Source of the DNA: Planctomycetes bacterium UBA2386
GTDB lineage: Bacteria > Planctomycetota > UBA1135 > UBA2386
DNA length: 22,188 nt
Direction: 5' to 3'
Assembly: GCA_002343845.1 (NCBI GenBank)
Contig: DDSQ01000157.1
Span: 1,010-23,197 of the forward strand
A model generated the notes under the pieces. That model was given only the letters and a program-made list of their open reading frames with translations, was not told the origin of the DNA and did no database searches. This document shows, piece by piece, positions 1-7,257 of this stretch (positions within the stretch are counted from its first letter, which is position 1; every line of letters starts with the position of its first letter). Position numbers and translations under genes: made by a program.

Positions 1-897
1 CGGCGCCACCGCGGCGGCGCCGGCCGCCGGCTCGCCGAACAACGCGACCCCGCATTGGTCGTGCTCGAACATCCGCTCGTGGTCGTGGGCGACGCCGACG
101 GCCTCGACGAGGCGCCAGTTGCATGGCCAGCCACGCTGCGCCGCGAGCGCCTTCGCCGCCCACCACAACGCCAGCCCGCGCTGGTGCCGGCCGCTGCCCT
201 GGGCCATCGCCTCCTTGCTGCTATCGAAGTTCTCGTCGGCGTGGTCGTCGCCGGTGCCGAGATACAACGTGAGCGGCGCGGCAAGGTAGGCGCGCAGCCG
301 CTCGTCGTCCGCGAGCTCCGCCGGCAGGCCACCGAAGCCATAGCCGAACGGCACGTCGCGCGTCGGCAGCAGCACGCTGCCAGGGTTCGCAGCGACGATG
401 CGCTCGGCGCCGATCGCGGCGAACGCCGCGCAGCGCACCAGGAACTGCCCGCCGGCCGAGTGGCCGATGACGTAGAGCTTCGCGTCGGGCTTGCCGGTCT
501 TGGCCCGCACCGCCGCCGCGAGTTCGGGCAGCCGTGAGTAGGTCCATTCTTCGCGCGGCGCCACGCCGCCGTCTTCGCGCAACAGACCGCCGCGCTGGTA
601 GGCGCGGCTCGGGAACCGTTCGGCGTCGAACTTCGGCGCCACGATCAGCGCATCGAAGCGATCGCCCATGCCGATCGCGTGGTCGCGGTACTCGTCGGCG
701 TTGCGCAGCACACCGTGCATGACGAACAGCAGCCGTTCGCCCGACCACTTCGCAGGCCGGTAGGTGAACACCTGCAGGGCGACCGGTCCGACCTGCACCT
801 GCAGCTCGGCCTTGCCGACCGGGACGTCGGCTGGCGCCGCCGCGGCTTGCGCAACGAGCGGCAACGCCGCCGAGACCAGGATCGCGAGGATGCGCAT
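1..897 (-). CDS. Exported alpha/beta hydrolase (esterase-like), 3' end cut by window
   Basis: The frame is open from an ATG at 897 down to base 1 with no stop, so 299 residues are visible and the C-terminus is missing. Residues 1-20 look like a signal peptide, so the enzyme probably acts outside the cytoplasm. The fold is recognisable: an oxyanion His-Gly (61-62) after a hydrophobic strand, the nucleophile elbow GHSAGG with Ser147, an acidic pair after a strand in GTGDD (217-218), and a likely catalytic His in GVAHDH (271). This resembles the polyhydroxyalkanoate-depolymerase/feruloyl-esterase-like group of alpha/beta hydrolases. The substrate cannot be told. It starts one base after the stop of the upstream DUF1801 gene, so it is probably its operon partner. 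Upstream ATG or GTG extensions would run into that gene. Confidence 0.85.
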   Translation of the reverse strand, partial: MRILAILVSAALPLVAQAAAAPADVPVGKAELQVQVGPVALQVFTYRPAKWSGERLLFVMHGVLRNADEYRDHAIGMGDRFDALIVAPKFDAERFPSRAYQRGGLLREDGGVAPREEWTYSRLPELAAAVRAKTGKPDAKLYVIGHSAGGQFLVRCAAFAAIGAERIVAANPGSVLLPTRDVPFGYGFGGLPAELADDERLRAYLAAPLTLYLGTGDDHADENFDSSKEAMAQGSGRHQRGLALWWAAKALAAQRGWPCNWRLVEAVGVAHDHERMFEHDQCGVALFGEPAAGAAAVAP

Positions 898-898
898 G

Positions 899-1495
899 TC
901 AGCGAGCCTCGTACTTCCAGTTGCGGCGCTTGCCCTCGGCGATCCACGCCACCGCCTGCTCGATGCGGCGCTCGCGCGTGTCGTCCTTCTTGGCGTCGGC
1001 GATCCACTCGAGGTACTCGCGCTGCGCACTGGGCGAGAAGGCCGCGAACTGCGCCGCCGCCCGCTTGCTCGCCGCGAGCGCGCGGCTGAAGCCCGGGTGG
1101 ATCGCGATCGTCGGCTTCGGCGCCGACTTCGCACGCGGCACCTTGACGCCCTTCGCGTTGAGCGACGCACCACGCCGCAGCGCCTGCACGAAACGGCTCT
1201 TGCTCGGCAGGTCCTCGACCGACGTCATGCGCGCGCAGGCATCGAGCACGGTGACCACCGCCTTGTCCGCGCGCAGCACCTTCTCCTTCCAGAACATGAA
1301 CGCGCAGTAGTTCTTGAACGCCGCCATGCCGCCGAGCAACCCGTCCTGCTCGAACGACGGCAGACGCCACTTCAGCGTCTCGGTCACGGCGGGGCACGTC
1401 GCGTGCACCCGTTCGCGCAGTTCGCGCAGGATCGGCTGCGCCCAAGCGGGAGCGTTCGCGATGTAGGCGTCGATGCGCGGGTCGCGGGTGGCCAT
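899..1495 (-). CDS. DUF1801 / YdeI-OmdA family protein
   Basis: This is a 198-residue soluble protein. The N-terminal half (about 15-90) has the DUF1801 pattern: a helix, then TLKWRLPSF, a GMAAFKNYCAFMFWK stretch, and a central linker. The C-terminal part (about 135-198) is the helical OmdA/YdeI tail, ending in the typical EGKRRNWKYEAR. Proteins with this pair of domains are common and poorly characterised; E. coli YdeI has been tied to peptide and stress resistance, but that role should not be transferred here. The start is chosen at the ATG at 1495 because a TATCGT box lies exactly 6 bases upstream and the family N-terminus fits. The gene follows the cytochrome gene by 29 bp and is followed after 1 base by the hydrolase. 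Confidence 0.88.
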   Translation of the reverse strand: MATRDPRIDAYIANAPAWAQPILRELRERVHATCPAVTETLKWRLPSFEQDGLLGGMAAFKNYCAFMFWKEKVLRADKAVVTVLDACARMTSVEDLPSKSRFVQALRRGASLNAKGVKVPRAKSAPKPTIAIHPGFSRALAASKRAAAQFAAFSPSAQREYLEWIADAKKDDTRERRIEQAVAWIAEGKRRNWKYEAR

Positions 1496-1501
1496 CGCGG
1501 C

Positions 1502-1507
1502 ACGATA
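1502..1507 (-). promoter_or_regulatory. -10 box TATCGT, 6 nt before ATG (leaderless start)
   Basis: On the minus strand TATCGT ends 6 bases before the ATG of the DUF1801 gene. A weak -35 candidate (TTCTGA, 1525-1530) sits 17 bases upstream and overlaps the stop codon of the cytochrome gene. The spacing predicts transcription beginning at or next to the A of ATG. No Shine-Dalgarno sequence is present. Confidence 0.5.
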
Positions 1508-1524
1508 CCCCCCGCGACGCACGC

Positions 1525-3168
1525 TCAGAACAGTCGCACTTCGCCGCCGCGGCTGCTGGCGATGCCGCCCGGACCCAGCACGTCCCACACGAACCACTGC
1601 GCGAAGACCGAGAGGCCCGCGATCGCCGGCACGTTCGGCACCACGATCTGCCACGAGCCGTATCCAGCGCCCGCGACGCCCGGCGCCCCGGCGAGCGGAA
1701 CCTGGAAGAGCAGTTCGCCGCCGTTGAAGGCGACGTTGACGTTGATGCCATTGATCACGGCTGCTGCGGGAGCGGTCGACAGCACGAGCGTCGACGCCGC
1801 ACCACCGCGCGCGTTGCCGATGCCGAGCTTGAAGTCGATGTTGCCGAGGTTGGCCGGCACTTCGGCCAGGATGTTCGGCACGCGCCCACCGGTGCCGGCC
1901 GTGCCGGCTCCGTAGACCAGCCCGCCCTCCGGCAGGATCTGGCTGCGCAGCGTCGGCCGGGTGAACGGCGGCAGGCCCTGCGCGACGCGCGGATCGGTCA
2001 GACCGTTCTGCAGGAAGTTGATCAGGTCGTTGGCGGCCTGCGGCGGCACGCCGTTCGGTGGCGGACCGTTCAGCGGCAGCAGCAGCGGGTCCTTGTTCTG
2101 CAGGTTCGGGCCGCCGCCATTGAGGTAGAAGCCGAAGACCTGGTTCAACGTGGTGAACTGGCCGTTGTGCATGAAGGTCGTGCGCAGGCCGACGTTGCGC
2201 AGGCTCGGCACCTTGAACTTGCCGCCGTCGGTCACGAGTCCGGTCACCGCCTGCCGCCCGATGTCCTGCGCGATCGGGCGCAGCCCGAGGTTGCGGAACT
2301 GGCGGTCGCTGAACAGGCCCGGCGTGTGGCACAGGTTGCAGCGGCCGGGCCCGTTGAACACGTTGAGCCCGTTGACCTGCTGCGGGGTCAACGCCTGCTG
2401 GTTGCCGGCGATGAACGCGTCGTACGGGGTCTGGTTCGGAACGAGCGTGCGCTGGTAGGTCGCGAGCGCGAACGCGATGCGAGATGCGGTGATGGTGCTG
2501 GTGCCGAACGCATCCTGGAACAGATCGGGGTAGGTCTTGCCGCCCGCGATCGCCGCTGCCATGTCCGCCGGCAGGTTCGTGGCCAGCGCCATCGGCCGCG
2601 CGCCAGCGAGCTTCGCCGTCGCCTGCGCGAACGTGCGCGCGTCGTGCGCCATCTCGTCGCCGGCGAGGAGCGGAGCGAGCGCCTGGTTCTCGAGCGCGCC
2701 GTTCTGCGGGATCAACACCACGTTGGTGTCGGGATCGACGAACGTGGTGCGGGCACGCCCATCCCAGAACAAGTCCGGGAACCAGGCGCCGAGCAGGTTG
2801 GTCGGCGAGGCGCGCGGGGTGACTTGCGACGCGAGTCCGAACGGAACGTCGGGCAGGTAGCGGTTGTTGGCGTCGCTGCGGATGAGGCCGGGCGAACCGA
2901 AGGTGTCGTCGGGCGACGGCACCACGCCGTCGGCGCCAGGGTGCACGACGCGCCGCAGGTCGCCGCCGCCGGCCGCGAAGGTGTGGCAGCTACCGCAGGC
3001 GACCCGGTTGTTGCTCGACATCTGCTCCTCCCAGAACAGCAGCTTGCCGAGGATCGTCTTGGCCGGCGTGATCGGGTTCTGCGGCGGCACCGGCTGCGGC
3101 GGCAGCCCCTGGGCGGCCAGCGACGCGACGACGAAGCAGGAGAGACCGACGGGTGCGAGGATGCGCAT
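1525..3168 (-). CDS. Exported di-haem cytochrome c peroxidase-like protein with extra C-terminal domain
   Basis: This is a 547-residue exported protein with a signal peptide at 1-20 that ends near SLAAQ. Two c-type haem motifs are visible, CGSCH (58-62) and CNLCH (277-281). The family signatures FWDGRA (134-139) and FMHNGQF (332-338) are also present. Met333 is the expected axial ligand of the electron-transfer haem, which favours a CcpA-type peroxidase over MauG, where a Tyr takes this place. Such enzymes reduce hydrogen peroxide or carry out related redox chemistry in the periplasm. Residues from about 432 to 547 are not part of the peroxidase. They form a Gly- and Val-rich beta domain ending in an IVVPNVPAIAGLSVFAQWFV-like block, seen on many exported planctomycete proteins, which may have a sorting or surface role (inference). 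Classical CcpA proteins are about 320-350 residues, so the excess length is real. Confidence 0.9.
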   Translation of the reverse strand: MRILAPVGLSCFVVASLAAQGLPPQPVPPQNPITPAKTILGKLLFWEEQMSSNNRVACGSCHTFAAGGGDLRRVVHPGADGVVPSPDDTFGSPGLIRSDANNRYLPDVPFGLASQVTPRASPTNLLGAWFPDLFWDGRARTTFVDPDTNVVLIPQNGALENQALAPLLAGDEMAHDARTFAQATAKLAGARPMALATNLPADMAAAIAGGKTYPDLFQDAFGTSTITASRIAFALATYQRTLVPNQTPYDAFIAGNQQALTPQQVNGLNVFNGPGRCNLCHTPGLFSDRQFRNLGLRPIAQDIGRQAVTGLVTDGGKFKVPSLRNVGLRTTFMHNGQFTTLNQVFGFYLNGGGPNLQNKDPLLLPLNGPPPNGVPPQAANDLINFLQNGLTDPRVAQGLPPFTRPTLRSQILPEGGLVYGAGTAGTGGRVPNILAEVPANLGNIDFKLGIGNARGGAASTLVLSTAPAAAVINGINVNVAFNGGELLFQVPLAGAPGVAGAGYGSWQIVVPNVPAIAGLSVFAQWFVWDVLGPGGIASSRGGEVRLF

Positions 3169-3273
3169 GACGGGAGACGCCTGCGCCGGCCAAGGCGGCC
3201 GGTGTGTCAGGCATGTCGCGGCAACGTCACGATGCCGTCAATGCCCACGGGAAGCTGCAACCTCCCGCCGCGG

Positions 3274-3279
3274 TAGGAT
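3274..3279 (+). promoter_or_regulatory. -10 box TAGGAT, 8 nt before ATG
   Basis: TAGGAT ends 8 bases before the ATG at 3288. It lies in the 119-base divergent spacer between the cytochrome gene and the repeat-protein gene. No convincing -35 box and no Shine-Dalgarno sequence are visible. The box also decides the start: the in-frame ATG at 3204 lies upstream of it. I found no clear -10 box for the minus-strand cytochrome gene in the same spacer. Confidence 0.5.
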
Positions 3280-3287
3280 CCGCTCCC

Positions 3288-6038
3288 ATGGGACGCATGG
3301 TGGCCGTGCCGGTCGTCGCCCTGGTGGCACTCCTCGTTCTGACCGTGGTGCTGACCTTCCAGCAGCCCGACCCGACGGTGGGATCGGTCGCGCCCGTGCC
3401 AACTCCGCAGGCAGGGGAACTCGCCCACGCCGCCCCACCGCCGGTGTCCGCCGCAGCGCGTGACAGCGGACTCGACGGCGCCTTCTGGACGAACAGCCTG
3501 TTCGCAGCCCCGCCCGACCTCGCGCCCGACGACGAACGCGACCCACGCGCGGGCGTGTTGCGCGGACGCCTGACCGTGCGGCAGCAACCGTGGATCCACC
3601 CGGCGGGCGTCGAGGTGCGCCTGACCCGCAGTTGGCTCGACAGCGTGATCCCGGTCGAGAGCGATCCGGACACGCGCGCACCGCGACGCGACGAACTGCG
3701 CACGACGACCGACCAGCACGGCGCGTTCGCGTTGCGGTTCGTGCCGCCGGACGACGAGTTGTTCTTTCTGATCGGGCACGGCACCGAGTGGTCCGACTAC
3801 CAGCCGGTGCCGAAGCTGCCACGCGCCGGCGAGGACATCGACCTCGGCGACGTCTTCGTCGAGCAGCGCGGCGAGATCCGCGGCCAGGTCGTCCATGGCG
3901 GTGGGCCCGTCGCCGGAGCGACGGTGCGCGTCGTCGACGATCCGCTGCTCGACGACGCCAGCGGCTTCGAAGGCCTGCGGCAGGCGCGGCAACTCGGACT
4001 CGACGATTGGCACGTCCCGGGCAGCACGGCCATGGGCCCGCTGCCGGACTGGGTGGTGCGCCGCGACCGCTTCCTGCCGTTCCCGACGGCGACCACTGAC
4101 CGCGATGGCCGCTTCCGCGTGCGCGGCGTGCGGCCCGGCAACCACGACGTGCACGTGCGCGGCGACAACCCCTGGTCTCCCGCGCGGGCCAGGCTCGCGG
4201 GCATCCTGGTCGCCCCCGGGCGCACCACCGACGTCGGCACGCTGCTCGTGACGTTCGACCAGCGCGGGCTCGAGGTCTGGTTCGAAGACGAACAAGGCCG
4301 CCCATGGGTCGGGGCGGAGGTCGCTGCACTCGCGGCGGCGACGGGACTCGGCGACGAGGTCGTGCGCACCGACGCGAACGGACGCGCGCGGCTTGCTCGC
4401 CCCCGCGCTCCGACGATCCTGGCGTTCGGCCTGCCAGGCGGCGGGCCATGGCTGCGCGTGGCCTCCCTCGACGGGGACACCGCCGATGACGAGGACATGC
4501 CACGTCGGCGGCACGACTACGAAGAGCGTCCCTTCGTGGTGCCGCGCCCGCGTGAGATCCCCGTGGCGTTGACCGACGAGGGCAACCGAGCCGTCACCGG
4601 CGGGACCGTGCGCAGCTACGTGCAGGCCGTGCAGTTCCGCCCCGTCGACCGCAGATTGCCGACGTGGCTGCAGCCGCGCGATCGCGGCCAAGGCCGCTTC
4701 ACGGCCTCGCTGCCCTGCGCGCTGCTGCTCGTGGCCCATGCGCCGGGTTTCGCCCCGGCCGTCGCCACCATCGCCGCCGACGCGCGCGCCGCCACGATCG
4801 TGATGCAGCCTCTGCGGTCGATCACGGTCCGCGTTCACGATCTGCACGGCTCGGCGATCGCGAATGCCCTGGTGCGCGCGCAGGTGCACGGCGATCGGGA
4901 GTCGACCATCCCCGGCACGCACTGGGCCGCGCTCGCGAACACTCGCATCGCCGTCGGCACGACCGACGAACGCGGCGAACTCGAAGTGCCCGTGTGGGCG
5001 ACGTGGTTCTCGTTCGAGGCGAGCCACCGCGACTATGCGCGCACCGCCAACCGCAAGCTCGTGCCGCAACCGGGCGAACGGCTCGACCTGTTGCTGCGCG
5101 GCGGCGCTGCCGTGCACGGCGACCTGCGCATCGCCGGCAGGCCCGCCGCCGCCGGCCTGCGTGTGCGGGCCAGGCAACGCCCGCCGGACGGCCACGAACT
5201 CACGGACAGCGGCTTCCTCGACGAGCGCCTCGCGGTCGTCGGCGCCGGCGGCGCCTTCGCGTTCCGCCGGCTCGCCGCCGGCATCTGGGAGCTGCGGCCG
5301 GAACTCCCCGCAGTGCCCGGGACCGGCGGCTTCCGGTCGATGCAGACCGACTGGCGCATGCAGCGTGTGCAACTCGACGAAGGCCAGGAACTGCACACCG
5401 TGCTCGAGCTGCAGCAGGACCGACTCGCCGCGGCGAGCATCACCGGCGTCGTCACCCAGAACCGCGCGACCGTGGCGGGTGCCCTCGTGCGCGCGCGCCC
5501 GCTCGACGAACCTCCGGCGCGCCCGGTCCGACCGAGTGGTCGCCGGCCCCGCGCGAGCCGAGACGCGCCTGCGGCGCCGGACGCTGGTGCGCCGTGGTTG
5601 CGATGCACGACCGACGCGTTCGGCGACTTCGGCTTCCACGATCTGCCCGAAGGCCGGGAGTACGAACTGCGCGTCGACCTCGTGCAGGGCGGCCGACTCC
5701 AGTTCGTCGGTCGCACCGTCGTGCGCGCCGGGACCCTGCTGCAGCCGACGCGCGCCGACTTCGCGTTCTCGACCGGCGACTTGCGGCTGAGCTGCCTCCA
5801 GAGCGGCCAACCGCACGGCAATCGCATGGTGCGCCTTCGCCAGGTCCTCGACGGCGGAGCCGAAGGCGCCCGCTTCGAGACGCTGCTCGACTCGCTGGGG
5901 CAGGTGTGGCTCGACGGGCTGCCCGCCGGTTCGTGGACGGTCGAGCCGATGCACGGCGGCGGCCGCTACGACCCGGCGACGCTGGAGATCGGCGCGGGCC
6001 AATCGACCGCGACGATCGTCAGCCTGCTCGCCCGTTGA
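3288..6038 (+). CDS. Large membrane-anchored protein with carboxypeptidase-regulatory-like repeats
   Basis: This is a 916-residue protein. A single hydrophobic segment (about 5-23, VAVPVVALVALLVLTVVLTF) follows a short basic N-terminus, so it is an uncleaved anchor or a signal peptide. The rest is a chain of beta-sandwich repeats of the CarboxypepD_reg/CNA-B type. Each has the pattern G-x-V/L (start), P-V-x-G-A-x-V-x-V, then T-T/D-x-x-G-x-F-x-F/V and a Gly/Pro turn. Clear copies begin near EIRGQVVHGG, RSITVRVHDLHG and ASITGVVTQNRA, with D-x-x-G-x-F closures such as TTDRDGRFRVRGVRPG and TDAFGDFGFHDLPEG. No catalytic domain is seen. Family knowledge suggests an extracellular structural or ligand-binding role; the partner is unknown. 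A 28-residue N-terminal extension to 3204 is possible but would carry charged residues before the anchor. The 3' end overlaps the convergent gene by 20 bp. Confidence 0.85.
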   Translation: MGRMVAVPVVALVALLVLTVVLTFQQPDPTVGSVAPVPTPQAGELAHAAPPPVSAAARDSGLDGAFWTNSLFAAPPDLAPDDERDPRAGVLRGRLTVRQQPWIHPAGVEVRLTRSWLDSVIPVESDPDTRAPRRDELRTTTDQHGAFALRFVPPDDELFFLIGHGTEWSDYQPVPKLPRAGEDIDLGDVFVEQRGEIRGQVVHGGGPVAGATVRVVDDPLLDDASGFEGLRQARQLGLDDWHVPGSTAMGPLPDWVVRRDRFLPFPTATTDRDGRFRVRGVRPGNHDVHVRGDNPWSPARARLAGILVAPGRTTDVGTLLVTFDQRGLEVWFEDEQGRPWVGAEVAALAAATGLGDEVVRTDANGRARLARPRAPTILAFGLPGGGPWLRVASLDGDTADDEDMPRRRHDYEERPFVVPRPREIPVALTDEGNRAVTGGTVRSYVQAVQFRPVDRRLPTWLQPRDRGQGRFTASLPCALLLVAHAPGFAPAVATIAADARAATIVMQPLRSITVRVHDLHGSAIANALVRAQVHGDRESTIPGTHWAALANTRIAVGTTDERGELEVPVWATWFSFEASHRDYARTANRKLVPQPGERLDLLLRGGAAVHGDLRIAGRPAAAGLRVRARQRPPDGHELTDSGFLDERLAVVGAGGAFAFRRLAAGIWELRPELPAVPGTGGFRSMQTDWRMQRVQLDEGQELHTVLELQQDRLAAASITGVVTQNRATVAGALVRARPLDEPPARPVRPSGRRPRASRDAPAAPDAGAPWLRCTTDAFGDFGFHDLPEGREYELRVDLVQGGRLQFVGRTVVRAGTLLQPTRADFAFSTGDLRLSCLQSGQPHGNRMVRLRQVLDGGAEGARFETLLDSLGQVWLDGLPAGSWTVEPMHGGGRYDPATLEIGAGQSTATIVSLLAR

Positions 6039-6606
6039 ACGCGCCGGTCCGCAGTCGCAGCAGGTCCGCGTAGGAACGGCCGATGTCGACTGCCGCCGCG
6101 CGCCGCCAGCAACGCTTCGCGCGCGCCGGCCGACCGGTTCGCTGCCAAGCGTCGCCGAGAGCGATCCACGCGGCGACGTCCCACGGGTCGGCGCCGACGA
6201 GGCGCGTGAACGTCGCCCGCGCAGCACCGTGGTCGCCGCGCAGGGCGGCAGCGACGCCGGCGCGGAAATGGTCGGTGCGCGCCTTCGCGACTGCAGACCA
6301 CCGGCGCCGCCACAGGGCGAAGGCGAGCCCGAGTGCCGTCACCGCGGCCACTGCCTGCAGCACGATCGCCGGTGCGCGCAGATCACCGACGCCGTCGGCG
6401 AACACGAAGCGCTGCACCAGCCACCAGTCGAGCGCCAGCCACAGCAGCACGGTCGCGCCGACACCGAGCACCGCGCGTCCGGTGCGCAGGTAGTACCACG
6501 CGGCGGCCTGACCGAGCAGGAAGACCGACAGGTTGGCCAGGAGGGACGCTGCGAACACGGCCCAGAGCCTACGGCGCAACTTCGACGCACTCCACGAGCG
6601 CGCCAC
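6019..6606 (-). CDS. Small membrane protein with TPR-like C-terminal tail
   Basis: This is 195 residues from the GTG at 6606, or 179 from a second in-frame GTG at 6558. Three hydrophobic segments follow (about 17-41, 45-63 and 80-103 from the first start). The soluble tail (about 115-185) looks like one or two TPR helices: FRAGVAAALRGDHGAARATF followed by DVAAWIALGDAWQRTGRPA. Such tails usually bind proteins, but I do not recognise the family. The start is unsettled: TACCGT lies 9 bases before GTG 6606, and TAGGCT lies 7 bases before GTG 6558. The second better matches the spacing seen at other genes here and places the start right at the first membrane segment. The 3' end overlaps the repeat-protein gene by 20 bp in convergent orientation. 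The gene is divergent from thiE. Confidence 0.7.
   Translation of the reverse strand: MARSWSASKLRRRLWAVFAASLLANLSVFLLGQAAAWYYLRTGRAVLGVGATVLLWLALDWWLVQRFVFADGVGDLRAPAIVLQAVAAVTALGLAFALWRRRWSAVAKARTDHFRAGVAAALRGDHGAARATFTRLVGADPWDVAAWIALGDAWQRTGRPARAKRCWRRAAAVDIGRSYADLLRLRTGAFNGRAG
6566..6571 (-). promoter_or_regulatory. Second -10 box TAGGCT, 7 nt before internal GTG
   Basis: On the minus strand TAGGCT ends 7 bases before the GTG at 6558, inside the longer reading of the membrane-protein gene. Spacing and sequence match the leaderless pattern at 3274 and 20392. It may be the true promoter, or a chance match inside codons for Arg-Arg-Leu. Confidence 0.35.
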
Positions 6607-6615
6607 GGCTGCTGC

Positions 6616-6625
6616 ACGGTAGGCT
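6616..6625. promoter_or_regulatory. Overlapping divergent -10 boxes (thiE and membrane-protein gene)
   Basis: The ten bases ACGGTAGGCT contain TAGGCT on the plus strand (6620-6625, 13 bases before the thiE ATG) and TACCGT on the minus strand (6621-6616, 9 bases before the GTG at 6606). The two boxes share the central TA. This is the layout of a symmetric bidirectional promoter. No good -35 box was found on either side. Confidence 0.4.
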
Positions 6626-6638
6626 GCGTGCCCCGCGC

Positions 6639-7244
6639 ATGCCGGTCCCCGAGCGCTTGTGCCTGCTGTTCACGCCGTCGCTCTGCCGCGCGACGCCGTG
6701 GGAGACTCTGACCGCCGCGATCGACGGCGGCGTCGACCTCGTGCAGTGGCGCAGCAAGGAACCCGATCCCGAGGGGTTCGCGCGTTGTCGTGAGGCGTGC
6801 CGGCGGGCCGGCGTGCGCCTGATCGTCAACGACGACGTGATGCTGGCGGTGCGCAGCCGTGCCGACGGCGCGCACGTCGGCCAAGACGACCTGCCCGCCG
6901 AGGCCGCGCGCAAGCTGCTCGTCGGCCAGTTGCTGGGCGTCAGCACCCACAGCCCGGCACAGATCGAAGCCGCCGCCGCTGCCGGCGCGGACTATGTGGG
7001 GTTCGGTCCCTGCCACCCGACCCCGACCAAGGGCTACGAGGTCGGCAAGACGGCAGCCGAGGTCGAGGCCGCCCTGCAGACCGCGGCGGCGTTGCAGCTG
7101 CCGGTGTTCGCGATCGGCGGCATCACCGCCGAGAACCTGCTGCCGCTGCGCGTGCTCGGCGTCGACCGCATCGCGGTCAGCAGCACGATCCTCGCCAGCC
7201 CCGACCCACGCGCGGCGGCGAAGGCACTGCGGCGACTGCTGTGA
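6639..7244 (+). CDS. thiE: Thiamine phosphate synthase ThiE
   Basis: This is a 201-residue protein. ThiE joins HMP pyrophosphate to the thiazole phosphate carboxylate to make thiamine phosphate, releasing pyrophosphate and CO2, in the cytoplasm. The TIM-barrel signatures are all present in order: VDLVQWRSKE (32-41, the usual VQLRxK), LIVNDDVMLA (61-70), GAHVGQDDLP (77-86), LGVSTHS (99-105), ADYVGFGPCHPTPTKG (117-132) with the phosphate-contacting Thr/Lys loop, and VFAIGGIT (156-163). The length is normal for the family. The ATG at 6639 has no Shine-Dalgarno sequence; the -10 box at 6620-6625 predicts a leader of about 7 bases. No other thiamine genes lie nearby. It converges on queA with a 13-bp gap. 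Confidence 0.95.
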   Translation: MPVPERLCLLFTPSLCRATPWETLTAAIDGGVDLVQWRSKEPDPEGFARCREACRRAGVRLIVNDDVMLAVRSRADGAHVGQDDLPAEAARKLLVGQLLGVSTHSPAQIEAAAAAGADYVGFGPCHPTPTKGYEVGKTAAEVEAALQTAAALQLPVFAIGGITAENLLPLRVLGVDRIAVSSTILASPDPRAAAKALRRLL

Positions 7245-7257
7245 CCGCGGTCGCTGC

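Noticed and set aside
3213..3241. A minus-strand promoter for the cytochrome gene (TTGACG with a downstream -10)
   Set aside because: The -35 matches well, but the hexamer 17 bases on (CGACAT) is a poor -10 box, so I do not report it as a promoter.
2167..3276. A 369-residue plus-strand frame opposite the cytochrome gene
   Set aside because: It lies antisense to two clear haem motifs and has repetitive Arg/Glu/Ala composition and no recognisable family.
3207..6227. A 1006-residue open frame on the minus strand opposite the repeat-protein gene
   Set aside because: The product is Arg/Ala/His-rich with no domain or signal, mirrors a well supported plus-strand gene, and is the usual artefact of long antisense frames in very GC-rich DNA.
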